A stretch of DNA of 64,000 bases from Pleomorphomonas koreensis DSM 23070 (GTDB taxonomy: Bacteria > Pseudomonadota > Alphaproteobacteria > Rhizobiales > Pleomorphomonadaceae), in NCBI RefSeq assembly GCF_000425185.1, contig NZ_AULH01000015.1, forward strand, positions 1 through 64,000. Reading direction: 5' to 3'. Shown here piece by piece: positions 10,593 to 19,305 of this stretch (position 1 is the first letter of the stretch; the number at the start of each line of letters is the position of its first letter). A program made the position numbers and the translations under genes. A model generated the notes under the pieces. The model had not been told where the DNA came from. It saw only the letters and a program-made list of their open reading frames with translations, and did no database searches.

Positions 10593-12179
10593 ATGGCTCC
10601 TCGCGTTCTCATTTCCGACAAGCTGTCCGCCACCGCCGTCCAGATCTTCAAGGACCACGGCGTCGAGGTCGACTACCAGCCCGATCTCGGCAAGGACAAG
10701 GACAAGCTGGCCGAGATCATCGGCAACTACGACGGCCTCGCCATCCGCTCGACCACCAAGGTCACCGAGAAGCTCTTGGCCAACGCCAGGAATCTCAAGG
10801 TGATCGGCCGCGCCGGCATCGGCGTCGACAACGTCGACGTGCCCGCCGCCACGGCGCGCGGCGTCATCGTCATGAACACGCCGTTCGGCAACTCGATCAC
10901 TACCGCCGAGCACGCCATCGCCCTGATGTTCGCGCTGGCCCGCGACATTCCCGAGGCCAACGCCTCGACGCACGCCGGCAAGTGGGAGAAGAACCGCTTC
11001 ATGGGCGTCGAGCTGACCAGCAAGACGCTCGGCATCATCGGCTGCGGCAACATCGGCTCGATCGTCGCCGACCGCGCCGTCGCCCTGAAGATGCGCGTCA
11101 TCGTCTACGATCCGTTCCTGTCCAACGAGCGCGCCGTCGAACTGGGCGTCGAGAAGGTGGAGCTGGACGACCTGTTCCGCCGCGCCGACTTCATCACGCT
11201 GCACGTGCCGCTGATCGAGAAGACGCGCAACATCATCGACATCTCGGCCATCCTGAAGATGAAGAAGGGCGTCCGGATCATCAACTGCGCCCGCGGCGGC
11301 CTGATCGTCGAGGCCGACCTGAAGGCGGCCCTCGATTCCGGCCACGTCGCCGGCGCCGCCCTCGACGTGTTCGAGACCGAGCCGGCCAGCGCCCATCCGC
11401 TGTTCGGCCACCCGAAGGTGGTCTGCACGCCGCATCTCGGCGCCTCCACCACCGAGGCGCAGGAGAACGTGGCGCTCCAGGTGGCCGAGCAGATGTCGGA
11501 CTATCTGATGAAGGGCGCCGTCTCCAACGCCCTCAACATGCCCTCGATCACCGCCGAGGAGGCGCCGCGCCTCACCCCGTTCGTCAAGCTCGCCGAACTG
11601 CTCGGCTCGTTCGCCGGCCAGCTCACCGAAACCGGCCTCAAGGCGATCCGCATCGAATACGAGGGCGAGGTGGCCGGCATGAACACCCGCGCCCTCTCCG
11701 CCGCGGCGATCACCGGCGTCCTGAAGCCGCTCCTGCAGTCGGTCAACATGGTGTCGGCGCCGGTGATGGCCAAGGAGCGCGGCATCGCCGTCGCCGAGGT
11801 GCGCAACAACGCGTCCGCCAACTTCGAGAGCCTGATCCGCCTGACGCTGACCACCGACCGCCAGGAGCGGTCGATCGCCGGCACCGTGTTCGCCGACGGC
11901 CATCCGCGCATTGTCGAGATCAAGGGCATCAAGATGGACGCCGAGTTCGCGCCGTCGATGATCTACGTCACCAACGAGGACAAGCCGGGCTTCATCGGCA
12001 AGTTCGCCGGCCTGCTCGGCGACGCCGGCATCAACATCGCCACCTTCGCCCTCGGCCGCCTCGAACAGGGCGCCGACGCCATCTGCCTCGTCGAGGTCGA
12101 CGGCGACGTGCCGGCCGAGGTGCTGGACAAGGTGAAGGCCATCCCGGTGGTGCGCCAGGTGAAGGCGCTGAAGTTCTGA
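10593..12179 (+). CDS. serA: D-3-phosphoglycerate dehydrogenase
   Basis: A 528-residue, long-form (type I) phosphoglycerate dehydrogenase, the first committed step of serine synthesis. Features in order: an N-terminal substrate domain, a NAD-binding GCGNIGSIVADRA motif near residue 150, catalytic Arg in NCARGGLI near 232, Glu in FETEPA near 262 and His in TPHLGAST near 281. An intervening allosteric-substrate-binding domain (about 320-450) and a C-terminal ACT domain (from about 455; NEDKPGFIGKFAGLLGDAGINIA) follow. The ACT domain suggests serine feedback. I chose ATG 10593, with AGGA at 10581-10584; ATG 10584 overlaps that SD. Confidence 0.96.
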   Translation: MAPRVLISDKLSATAVQIFKDHGVEVDYQPDLGKDKDKLAEIIGNYDGLAIRSTTKVTEKLLANARNLKVIGRAGIGVDNVDVPAATARGVIVMNTPFGNSITTAEHAIALMFALARDIPEANASTHAGKWEKNRFMGVELTSKTLGIIGCGNIGSIVADRAVALKMRVIVYDPFLSNERAVELGVEKVELDDLFRRADFITLHVPLIEKTRNIIDISAILKMKKGVRIINCARGGLIVEADLKAALDSGHVAGAALDVFETEPASAHPLFGHPKVVCTPHLGASTTEAQENVALQVAEQMSDYLMKGAVSNALNMPSITAEEAPRLTPFVKLAELLGSFAGQLTETGLKAIRIEYEGEVAGMNTRALSAAAITGVLKPLLQSVNMVSAPVMAKERGIAVAEVRNNASANFESLIRLTLTTDRQERSIAGTVFADGHPRIVEIKGIKMDAEFAPSMIYVTNEDKPGFIGKFAGLLGDAGINIATFALGRLEQGADAICLVEVDGDVPAEVLDKVKAIPVVRQVKALKF

Positions 12180-12208
12180 TCGGCACCGCCAAGGCAGAAC
12201 CGTGAGGA

Positions 12209-12240
12209 AGGGGCGCCCCGAAGCGCCCCTTTTTCGTTTC
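12209..12240 (+). terminator. Rho-independent terminator after serA
   Basis: AGGGGCGC (12209-12216) pairs with GCGCCCCT (12223-12230) and is followed by TTTTCGTTTC. Confidence 0.82.
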
Positions 12241-12280
12241 TGGCCTCCGCATCGCGTGAGGCCGTTCCGTGTTCGGGCCC

Positions 12281-12772
12281 CTAGGTGCCTTCCGCCGGCA
12301 AATGATCGAGCGGCAGCGGCGCCTGCGCCTTCACGGTCTGGATGGCGAAGTTGCTGCGTATATCGCTGACCCCCGGCAGCTTGAGAAGCGTGCCGAGCAG
12401 GAAGCGCTCGTAAGCGGCGAGATTGGGCAGGACGACCTGCAACAGGAAATCGGACTCTCCGGAGACCAGATGGCAGGAAACGACCTCGGGCAACGCGCGT
12501 ACGGCTTCCGTGAAGGCCGCCGCCGAGTCGTCGTGATGGCGCTCGACCTTGACCCCGACGAAGACGGTCAGGTCGAGGCCGAGACCGCCGCGATCCAGGG
12601 CGGCGTGATAGCCGCCGATCACCCCGGCCTTCTCCAGAATCCGAACCCGGCGCAGGCACGGCGACGGCGACAGTCCGACCTCATCCGCCAGTTGCACGTT
12701 GGTAAGGCGGGCATCCCGTTGCAGCGCGCCCAGAATCCGGCGGTCGATGGCATCAAGCTTCACGATTGGCAT
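12281..12772 (-). CDS. Lrp/AsnC-family transcriptional regulator
   Basis: A 163-residue regulator of normal Lrp/AsnC length. The N-terminal winged helix-turn-helix is clear (LDAIDRRILGALQRDARLTNVQLADEVGLSPSPCLRRVRILEKAGVIGGY, residues 6-55), followed by the effector-binding RAM domain (about 70-150, VVSCHLVSGESDFLLQVV). Such proteins sense amino acids and often control the exporter beside them. Here the divergently transcribed neighbour is a LysE-family exporter, so this regulator probably controls it and itself. The effector is unknown. Confidence 0.9.
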   Translation of the reverse strand: MPIVKLDAIDRRILGALQRDARLTNVQLADEVGLSPSPCLRRVRILEKAGVIGGYHAALDRGGLGLDLTVFVGVKVERHHDDSAAAFTEAVRALPEVVSCHLVSGESDFLLQVVLPNLAAYERFLLGTLLKLPGVSDIRSNFAIQTVKAQAPLPLDHLPAEGT

Positions 12773-12800
12773 ATTTGGGAGATCTCAGAGCCTCTTTTTG

Positions 12801-12811
12801 GCATGACATGC
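12801..12811. promoter_or_regulatory. Inverted repeat in the lrp-lysE divergent region
   Basis: GCATG-A-CATGC is an 11-base inverted repeat 29 bases upstream of the Lrp-type start and 90 bases upstream of the exporter start. Position suggests an operator, but Lrp sites are degenerate and this is a single short repeat. Confidence 0.3.
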
Positions 12812-12901
12812 TAATCCAGTGCCGGCTTGAAGCGCAACACGCAAGGACATGCCCCGGCTTCAAGCGCTAGCTTTCAGGCGAAAAGGCGCGAGGAGAAGCA
12901 C

Positions 12902-13543
12902 ATGGGGCTCGTCGATTTCTGGATGTTTGCCGGCGCGCTCGCCGTCGCCTATCTCGTCCCCGGACCGGACATGGTGCTGATCCTGCAAACCAGCCTGCTC
13001 AAGGGGCGGACGCAAGCCCTCGCCGTCGCGGCCGGGCTCGCCATTGCTCGCGCGACCCACGTGTTGCTCGCGGCCGCCGGACTGGCGGCACTCCTCAGGA
13101 CGATGCCGGCCGCTTTCGATGTGGTGCGGGTTGTCGGGGCTGCCTATCTCATGTGGCTCGGCGTAGGCATCCTCCGCTCTTCGTCGCCCTCCTCGGGCCT
13201 CTCCGGACCGGAGGCCCGCGATGAGGGCCGATCCTGGCTGCGCGCCGCGCTGCGTGGCCTCCTGACCAATCTTCTCAATCCCAAGGCGCTGCTGTTCTGC
13301 TCGGTTCTCCTGCCGCAGTTCGTCCGGCCGGAAAACGGAAGCGTGTCGGGGCAGTTTGCGATGCTTGGGACGATCCTCGTCGCCATCGGCCTCCTGTTCG
13401 ATATCGCTTACGCCGGCGCGGGCGCGACGCTCGACCGATGGACAGGCCGGCGTCCGCTCGCGCAGGGTCTCCAGCGATGGGCATTCGCAACGCTGCTGGT
13501 CGGCTTCGGCCTGCGCCTTGCCCTGTCGCAACGGCCGTTGTGA
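12902..13543 (+). CDS. LysE-family amino-acid exporter
   Basis: A 213-residue inner-membrane protein with about six hydrophobic helices. It carries the LysE/RhtB signature near the start (AYLVPGPDMVLILQTSLLKGRTQALAVAAGLAIA, with the PGP turn) and the GLLTNLLNPKALLF motif near residue 120. These exporters pump amino acids such as lysine, threonine or homoserine out of the cytoplasm. ATG 12902 is preceded by GAGGAG; the upstream ATG at 12827 adds 25 hydrophilic residues foreign to the family. The divergent Lrp-type regulator is the likely controller. Confidence 0.88.
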   Translation: MGLVDFWMFAGALAVAYLVPGPDMVLILQTSLLKGRTQALAVAAGLAIARATHVLLAAAGLAALLRTMPAAFDVVRVVGAAYLMWLGVGILRSSSPSSGLSGPEARDEGRSWLRAALRGLLTNLLNPKALLFCSVLLPQFVRPENGSVSGQFAMLGTILVAIGLLFDIAYAGAGATLDRWTGRRPLAQGLQRWAFATLLVGFGLRLALSQRPL

Positions 13544-13573
13544 AGGCAACCGGCCGACTCCGGGCTGTCGGGA

Positions 13574-14212
13574 TCAGGCCGCGGCGCGCTTCCAGCCGGC
13601 CGCGAGCAGGCCGGCGCCGATCATCAGCGAGCCGCCGGTCCGATTGACCAGCCTCTGGACCCGCGGCTTGCGGATCGTCTTGCGCGCCATCGCGGCCAGA
13701 AGGCCGTAGACGGTGGCGTTGGTGGCGGCCAGCCCGAGGAACGTCGCCTCGAACACCGCCATCTGAACCATGAGCGGCTCGGCGTGGTTCAGGAACTGCG
13801 GCAGGAAGGCCACGAAGAAGATGATGCTCTTGGGGTTCAGCGCCGTGACGACATAGGCATGCAGGAAGATGCGCAGCGGCCGCTCCCCGGCAGGCGAACC
13901 GGTCCCCTCGGCTGCCTCGTGGCGCGTCACCGGCGCGCGCCAGAGCCTGATGCCGAGATAGATGAGATAGGCGGCGCCAACCCACTTCAGCACGGCAAAC
14001 AGCGCGGCGGAGGTGGCGAGCAGGGCTCCGAGACCAAGCATCGAAGCCGTCATCGCCGTGAAGTCGCCCAGGGCAACGCCCGCCACGGTCGCCATGCCGG
14101 CGCGCTTTCCGTGACTGAGCGCGTAGGAGATGACCAGAAGAACGGTCGGCCCGGGAATGGCCAACAAGATGGCGGATGCCGCGACGAAAGCCAGCCAGAG
14201 TTCGATGGACAT
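13574..14212 (-). CDS. LysE/RhtB-family exporter (second copy)
   Basis: A 212-residue RhtB-type exporter with LLAIPGPTVLLVISYALSHGKRAG near residue 20 and ALNPKSIIFFVAFLPQF near 125, about six transmembrane helices. It is only moderately similar to the exporter at 12902, so it is a family paralogue rather than a recent duplicate. It faces that gene, with 30 bases between the stop codons. The start MSIELW is preferred because GGAGG lies five bases before it; an upstream ATG at 14248 would add 12 residues without a good SD. Substrate unknown. Confidence 0.88.
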   Translation of the reverse strand: MSIELWLAFVAASAILLAIPGPTVLLVISYALSHGKRAGMATVAGVALGDFTAMTASMLGLGALLATSAALFAVLKWVGAAYLIYLGIRLWRAPVTRHEAAEGTGSPAGERPLRIFLHAYVVTALNPKSIIFFVAFLPQFLNHAEPLMVQMAVFEATFLGLAATNATVYGLLAAMARKTIRKPRVQRLVNRTGGSLMIGAGLLAAGWKRAAA

Positions 14213-14410
14213 GATCGCCTCCACGTTTGCGAGGAGAGAGCAATCCATGAGAACGGCCGCAAGGCAAGCGGAACCCTGAAGACCGGTCGGCGCCTGAGGT
14301 CAAAGGCAGAAGCCGCCCTCAGGCGGCTTCCGGCGCCGGGCGGCGCGGCATTCGAGGCAGGAACCGCCTCGAATGCGTCTGGCGAAACGGAGCCCCGTCG
14401 GCGACCGGGG

Positions 14411-15286
14411 TCAGCCCAGGGCCGCCCTCAGCTCGCCGGCGATATCCGGATGGATGTCCATCCGCTCGCGGCCGTAGGCGATGTTGGCCTTCAGGAAGCC
14501 GAGCTTGGTGCCGGTGTCGAAGGTGGTGCCGCGGAAGCGAACGCCGTAGAAGGCCTCTTCCTCGGCCAGCCGCAGCATGGAATCGGTGAGCTGGATCTCG
14601 CCGCCGGCGCCGGCGGCCTGCGTGCCCAGCAGTTCGAAGATGCGCGGTTGCAGGATGTAGCGGCCGGAGATGTAGAAGTTGGACGGCGCCTCGGCCGGCT
14701 TGGGCTTCTCCACCATGCCGGTGATCTCGTGCACGTCGGGGCCGAGCGTCTTGCCGAGGGCGACGATGCCGTAGGACGACGTCTGGGCCGGATCGCATTC
14801 CTCGAGGCTGACGATGTTGCCGCCGCTCGCCTCATAGGCGTCGACCATGCTCTTCAGGCAGGGCACCGTGTGCTTCATCAGCATGTCCGGCAGCAGCACG
14901 GCGAACGGCTCGTCGCCGACGATGTCGCGGGCGCACCAGACGGCGTGGCCGAGCCCGAGCGGCTCCTGCTGCCGGGTGAACGAGGTGGTGCCGGCGGCCG
15001 GCCGCTCGGCGCGCAGCTCTTCGAGCGCCGCCGTCTTGTGGCGGGCGGCCAGCGTCGCCTCCAGCTCGTAGGCGAGATCGAAGTGATTCTCGATCACCTC
15101 CTTGCCGCGGCCGGTGACGAAGATGAAATGCTCGATGCCGGCCGCCTTGGCCTCGTCGACGACATACTGGAGCGCCGGCCGGTCGACGACGGTCATCATC
15201 TCCTTCGGCACGGCCTTGGTGGCGGGAAGAAAGCGCGTGCCGAGGCCGGCGACGGGGAAGACGGCTTTGCGAATGCGTTTTGACAT
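14411..15286 (-). CDS. galU: UTP-glucose-1-phosphate uridylyltransferase
   Basis: A 291-residue nucleotidyltransferase making UDP-glucose for exopolysaccharide, LPS and glucan synthesis. It has the GalU signature at the N-terminus (VFPVAGLGTRFLPATKAVPKEMM, residues 9-31), the EPLGLGHAVWCA motif near 108-119, LLPDM near 130 and MVEKPKP near 190. Length and ending are normal for the family. The divergent neighbour is a lytic transglycosylase, with a 249-base shared regulatory region. Confidence 0.96.
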   Translation of the reverse strand: MSKRIRKAVFPVAGLGTRFLPATKAVPKEMMTVVDRPALQYVVDEAKAAGIEHFIFVTGRGKEVIENHFDLAYELEATLAARHKTAALEELRAERPAAGTTSFTRQQEPLGLGHAVWCARDIVGDEPFAVLLPDMLMKHTVPCLKSMVDAYEASGGNIVSLEECDPAQTSSYGIVALGKTLGPDVHEITGMVEKPKPAEAPSNFYISGRYILQPRIFELLGTQAAGAGGEIQLTDSMLRLAEEEAFYGVRFRGTTFDTGTKLGFLKANIAYGRERMDIHPDIAGELRAALG

Positions 15287-15535
15287 GGAGCACTCCTGGG
15301 CGGCAATCTCGATGACGATCCGGACCCTCGGACGTCGGCCGCGTGGGCGGCACCATCAATAGCGCAAAAATGTCTAATTTGGGATTGCGGAAACCGGTGA
15401 CGGGCTCCGCCGCGTGCAATCGGCGGCGAAGCGATCGGGCCAGCGCGGAGGCCGACAAATCCATGCCCGAATTAACCGGTCGTTTACCAAGAGTCCCGTC
15501 TCTGAAGGAGACTGCCAGATGGAAAGGAGCGCGCC

Positions 15536-16804
15536 ATGCGGACCCTGTCACGGATCGGCCGGAGCATCGCCCTCCTGACGCTCGCCGGGCTGATCGCCGG
15601 CTGCGCCATCCTCGGCGATTTCGGCCCATCGGGCGAACCCGGCCTGCCGCCGCTCGCCGACGGCCCGATCCCGCCGGAGTTCACCGCCTTCGTCGAGAGC
15701 CAGTGGCCGGCCGCCGAGGCGCGCGGCGTCTCTCGCGCCACCTTCGTGCGCGCCTTCCAGGGCGTCGGCCCCGACAACGACGTGCTGGTCAGGGCGACCA
15801 GCCAGCCGGAATTCTCGCGCGCCATCTGGGACTATCTCGACGACATGGCGGCCGAAAGCCGCATCGCCACCGGCCGCGACATGCTGGTCCGCCACCGTGA
15901 CCTGCTCGACCGCATCGAGGCGACCTATGGCGTCGACCGCGCGGTGGTCGTCGCCATCTGGGGCATGGAGAGCAGCTACGGCGCGATCCTGCGCGATCCG
16001 ACCAAGGTGAAGAACGTGGTGCGGGCACTGGCGACGCTCGGCTGGCGCGGCGGCTCGCGCGCCGCCTACGGCCGGCAGCAGCTCAACGCCGTCCTGCGCA
16101 TCCTGGAGCACCACGACGTCGACGCCCGCCACATGACCGGCTCCTGGGCCGGCGCCATGGGCCAGACGCAGTTCATTCCCACCACCTATCTCGGCTATGC
16201 CGTCGATTTCGACGGCGACGGCCGCCGCGACATCTGGACCTCGGTGCCCGATGCGCTGGCCTCCACCGCCAATTATCTGAAGAAATCCGGCTGGCAGGCC
16301 GGCGCCACCTGGGGCTACGAAGTGATCCTGCCGCCCGGCTTCGACACCTCGCTGGAAGGCCGGTCGGCAACGCTCGCCGACTGGACGGCGCGCGGTTTCG
16401 CGCGCGCCGCCGGCGGCGCCTTCCCGCGCCCCGGCGATCAGGCGACGCTGCTGCTGCCGGCCGGCCCCGGCGGCCCGGCCTTCCTGACGCTCCGGAACTT
16501 CCAGGCGATCAAGCGCTACAACAACGCCAACGCCTACGCGCTGGGCGTCGGCCATCTCGCCGATCGCCTGAAGGGCGGCGGCCCCTTCGTCACGCCCTGG
16601 CCGCGCGGCTACACGCCGCTCGACGAAGACGGCCGTGCCGAGTTGCAGTCGCGCCTCCGGGCGATCGGTTTCCCTCTCGACAAGATCGATGGTAAGGTCG
16701 GCCCGCAAACCGTCGCCGCCATCCGCGCCTATCAGGCGCAGCGCGGCCTTGCCGTCACCGGCCACGCGTCGCTGGAGCTGTTGACGCTGCTCCGCGGCGG
16801 CTGA
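15536..16804 (+). CDS. Lytic murein transglycosylase (MltB type) lipoprotein
   Basis: A 422-residue peptidoglycan hydrolase that cleaves the MurNAc-GlcNAc bond with 1,6-anhydro product. The N-terminus is a lipoprotein signal with lipobox LIAGC (Cys about residue 23). The SLT_2/MltB domain spans about residues 45-340. It contains the catalytic Glu in AIWGMESSYG (near 146) and the GSWAGAMGQTQFIPTTY motif (near 200-217). A PG_binding_1 domain (about 360-420, LRAIGFPLDKIDGKVGPQT) follows. The next gene starts 36 bases later and is probably co-transcribed. Confidence 0.93.
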   Translation: MRTLSRIGRSIALLTLAGLIAGCAILGDFGPSGEPGLPPLADGPIPPEFTAFVESQWPAAEARGVSRATFVRAFQGVGPDNDVLVRATSQPEFSRAIWDYLDDMAAESRIATGRDMLVRHRDLLDRIEATYGVDRAVVVAIWGMESSYGAILRDPTKVKNVVRALATLGWRGGSRAAYGRQQLNAVLRILEHHDVDARHMTGSWAGAMGQTQFIPTTYLGYAVDFDGDGRRDIWTSVPDALASTANYLKKSGWQAGATWGYEVILPPGFDTSLEGRSATLADWTARGFARAAGGAFPRPGDQATLLLPAGPGGPAFLTLRNFQAIKRYNNANAYALGVGHLADRLKGGGPFVTPWPRGYTPLDEDGRAELQSRLRAIGFPLDKIDGKVGPQTVAAIRAYQAQRGLAVTGHASLELLTLLRGG

Positions 16805-16840
16805 GGCCGGCGGCCGGTGCGTTCGGCTGGAGGTCCAGGC

Positions 16841-17953
16841 GTGTTCCGAAACTATGCGAGACTGCTGGCCATCGCCATCCTCGCCGCCGCCGTACCGTTG
16901 GCGACGCCAGCGCCGGCGCAGATCTTCAAGCCGCAGCAGCAAGGGCAACCCGACAACCGGCCGTTCCTGATGCGCCTGTTCGGCTTCGGCCAGCCCGAGG
17001 TAGTCCGACCGCCGCCGTCCGGCGGCCCACGCATCATCAAGGTACCACCGGACGGTACGCCACAGCGGCGCAAGCCGCCGCCGGCGGTCGCCGCCAAGCC
17101 GCCGCCGCCCGTCAAGAAGGACGACGCCCGCGTCGTGCTGGTGATCGGCGACCGGCTGGCCGCCGACCTCGGCCGCGGCCTCGACGTCGCCTTCGCCGAC
17201 CGGCCGGACGTGGCGATCGAGACCAAGACCCTCGACGACGCCGGCCTCGCCGCCACCGCCGACATCGACTGGAAGGCCTTTCTCGAAACCCGCCTCGCCG
17301 CCAGGCCGCGGCCGGCGGCGGTGGTGGCGATGATCGGCCGCGCCGACGGCCGGCCGATCGAACTCAACGACCGCAGCGTGGACTTTCCATCGGCCGACTG
17401 GGAAACCATCTACAAGGCGCGCCTCAACGAGCTGATGCGCGTTGCCCGCGAGCACGCCGTGCCCTTTCAGTGGGTCGGCCTGGTGCCGGTCGCCGACCCC
17501 GGCGCCACCAACGACATCACTTACATCGACGGCGTCATCCGCGACGAGGCCAGCGAGAAGGGCGCCACCTACATCGACGTCTGGGACCCATTCTCCCAGA
17601 ACGGCGCCTTCGCGGCGAGCGGTCCCGACCTCGACGGGCAGGTGCGGCAGCTGCGCCTGAAGGACGGCATCGGCTTCACCCGCTCCGGCTCCCGCAAGCT
17701 GGCCTTCTATGTCGAGCAGACCTTGCGGCCGGCTCTCGACGTCGCCGCCCCCACGGCCGAGCTGATGCAGAAGGTGTCCGGCGAGGGGCTGGTCATGCTG
17801 CTCAACGACCCCGGCGCCACCGGCGAGGACCGGCTGCTCGCCGCCGCCGACCTCAAGCCGCCCAAACCCGGCACCGCCCTCCACCGCCTCACCGTCGAGG
17901 GCCTGCCGCTGGAGCCGGTGGCCGGCCGCTACGATTCCGCCGCGCTGCGGTGA
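16841..17953 (+). CDS. DUF459 SGNH-hydrolase-fold protein, catalytic residues lost
   Basis: A 370-residue exported protein: signal peptide (about 1-27, ending TPAPAQ), a Pro-rich linker (residues 52-92) and a DUF459 SGNH/GDSL-like domain. The four family blocks can be placed, but key residues differ. Block I reads VIGDRLA (Arg at the Ser nucleophile position, residue 105), block III reads MIGRADG instead of GxND, and block V reads DGIGFT instead of DGIHFT. It should not be a working esterase of the usual type and may bind a glycan or protein instead. GTG 16841 is chosen for the GGAGG seven bases upstream. Confidence 0.8.
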   Translation: MFRNYARLLAIAILAAAVPLATPAPAQIFKPQQQGQPDNRPFLMRLFGFGQPEVVRPPPSGGPRIIKVPPDGTPQRRKPPPAVAAKPPPPVKKDDARVVLVIGDRLAADLGRGLDVAFADRPDVAIETKTLDDAGLAATADIDWKAFLETRLAARPRPAAVVAMIGRADGRPIELNDRSVDFPSADWETIYKARLNELMRVAREHAVPFQWVGLVPVADPGATNDITYIDGVIRDEASEKGATYIDVWDPFSQNGAFAASGPDLDGQVRQLRLKDGIGFTRSGSRKLAFYVEQTLRPALDVAAPTAELMQKVSGEGLVMLLNDPGATGEDRLLAAADLKPPKPGTALHRLTVEGLPLEPVAGRYDSAALR

Positions 17954-17960
17954 CAGGAAA

Positions 17961-17997
17961 GCGGCCGGGCTCCCGAAGGAACCCGGCCGCCGCGTTT
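17961..17997. terminator. Bidirectional terminator hairpin
   Basis: GCGGCCGGG (17961-17969) pairs with CCCGGCCGC (17982-17990), extended by TCC (17971-17973) and GGA (17978-17980) around a CGAA loop. It lies between two convergent genes and is followed by CGCGTTTCCC on the plus strand. Confidence 0.6.
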
Positions 17998-18028
17998 CCC
18001 GGCCGGCAGGGCCGGCCGCCATCCTGCT

Positions 18029-19228
18029 TCAGGCGATCTTGGGATCGCCGGCATTGGGGCCGAAGTGCTTGAGCATGACCAGCGGCTCGACCTTGCTGAG
18101 GTTGACGATGGTCAGGCCGGCCTTGGCCGCCGGCTCGCTGACGAAATACTCGTCGGCCGACAACTGGCCGTAGCGCAGCATGGTCGCCGTCTCGGCGTCG
18201 AAGACGCCGACCTTGCCATGTCCCTGGGTGAGCACGCAGCCATAGGCCGCCGCGTCGCGGATGGTGACGCTGGCGCCCGGATAGACCGTCAGCTCCTTGG
18301 CGGCGATGTAGCCGGTGGCATAGACGACCCACTTTTCGACGTGCTGCTCGCTTTCCGAGGCGATCAGCGGCGGCCGGAAATAGGTCTTGCGATAGGACGG
18401 ATCGACGTTGGCCTCCCAGTCCATCAGGCTCATGACATAGTCGAGGTCTTCCTTGCTTTCCTCGGGGCAGTTCTCGACCAGGAACTCGTACGGATAGACC
18501 TCGTGGTTGACGATGTTCTCGTAGACGCTGTTGACGTCGCTGTTCCACTGCGGCTCGTAGGTGAGATAGGAGCCCGGCGCATGGACGACGCCCGGCGGCG
18601 TGTACCAGCCGGTGCCGAGCTGGATGCGATAGGCGCGCGACAGCTCGGTGACGCGATTGTCAGTCTGCCGGTAGAGCGCGAGGCGCGCCCGCACCTCGTC
18701 GCGGCTCATGTCCGGATCGAAGCCGAAATAGGTATGCGGGAACAGGCCCGGATGGTTGTTGAGCTGGGGCGGGAAGTAATAGGCTTCCGGCTTGCCCTTG
18801 CGGCCGACTCGGCGGGCGTCCTCCTCGCGGAGGTGCAGGTGCAGGAACAGCGGCGCGTTGTAGTCGAAGAACTTGGAATACATCGGCCAGGTGCCATACT
18901 TGGCCTTCAGTTCGGCGCCGATGATGTCGGCGCCCAGCTCGGCGATGGCGTCGCGGAACAGGAACTTGTCCTCGATCCGGCCGGTCGGGTCGACGTAGCT
19001 CATGCCCTCGTCGGCCGGCGCCAGCGGGCCGTTCATGGCGGCGATCACCGAGGAGAACCAGCGCTCCTTGATCGAGCCGCGCGCCGTGCCGAGCGCGTAA
19101 TAGTCGTCGGGATGCAGGCGCAGGCGCTGGCCGGCCGACGAGAAGCGGCGCGGAACGAACACGGGCGCGAGACGCAGCACCCCCTCGCCTTCCTCGAAAG
19201 CGTCTCTGATTTTGGACAAAGCAGTCAC
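18029..19228 (-). CDS. Mannose-6-phosphate-isomerase-like cupin, probable sugar isomerase
   Basis: A 399-residue protein that looks like a class I phosphomannose-isomerase relative. The metal-site pattern is present: HLHL (His130, His132), KGKPEAYYF (Glu149) and the second-half motif TPPGVVHAPGSYLTYEPQ (His216). In the family the corresponding residues hold one Zn2+ that helps interconvert aldose and ketose. It is the last gene downstream of an Rbs-type importer and a LacI regulator, opposite a LyxK-like kinase. I infer it isomerises the imported aldose to the ketose that the kinase uses; substrate identity is not shown by sequence. The C-terminal half is less familiar. Confidence 0.65.
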   Translation of the reverse strand: MTALSKIRDAFEEGEGVLRLAPVFVPRRFSSAGQRLRLHPDDYYALGTARGSIKERWFSSVIAAMNGPLAPADEGMSYVDPTGRIEDKFLFRDAIAELGADIIGAELKAKYGTWPMYSKFFDYNAPLFLHLHLREEDARRVGRKGKPEAYYFPPQLNNHPGLFPHTYFGFDPDMSRDEVRARLALYRQTDNRVTELSRAYRIQLGTGWYTPPGVVHAPGSYLTYEPQWNSDVNSVYENIVNHEVYPYEFLVENCPEESKEDLDYVMSLMDWEANVDPSYRKTYFRPPLIASESEQHVEKWVVYATGYIAAKELTVYPGASVTIRDAAAYGCVLTQGHGKVGVFDAETATMLRYGQLSADEYFVSEPAAKAGLTIVNLSKVEPLVMLKHFGPNAGDPKIA

Positions 19229-19305
19229 GTCGACCTCCTTGGATCGTTGTTCAGTCGGTTCGATTCTGGATTGGGGTGGCCCCGGCGCGGGGTGTCAGCC
19301 TGTCG

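Noticed and set aside
9159..12659. 1166-codon minus-strand ORF opposite serC-serA
   Set aside because: Repetitive charged sequence without motifs, directly antisense to two well-supported genes.
13784..15283. 499-codon plus-strand ORF opposite the LysE and galU genes
   Set aside because: Antisense shadow; the minus-strand genes have full family motifs and good start sites.
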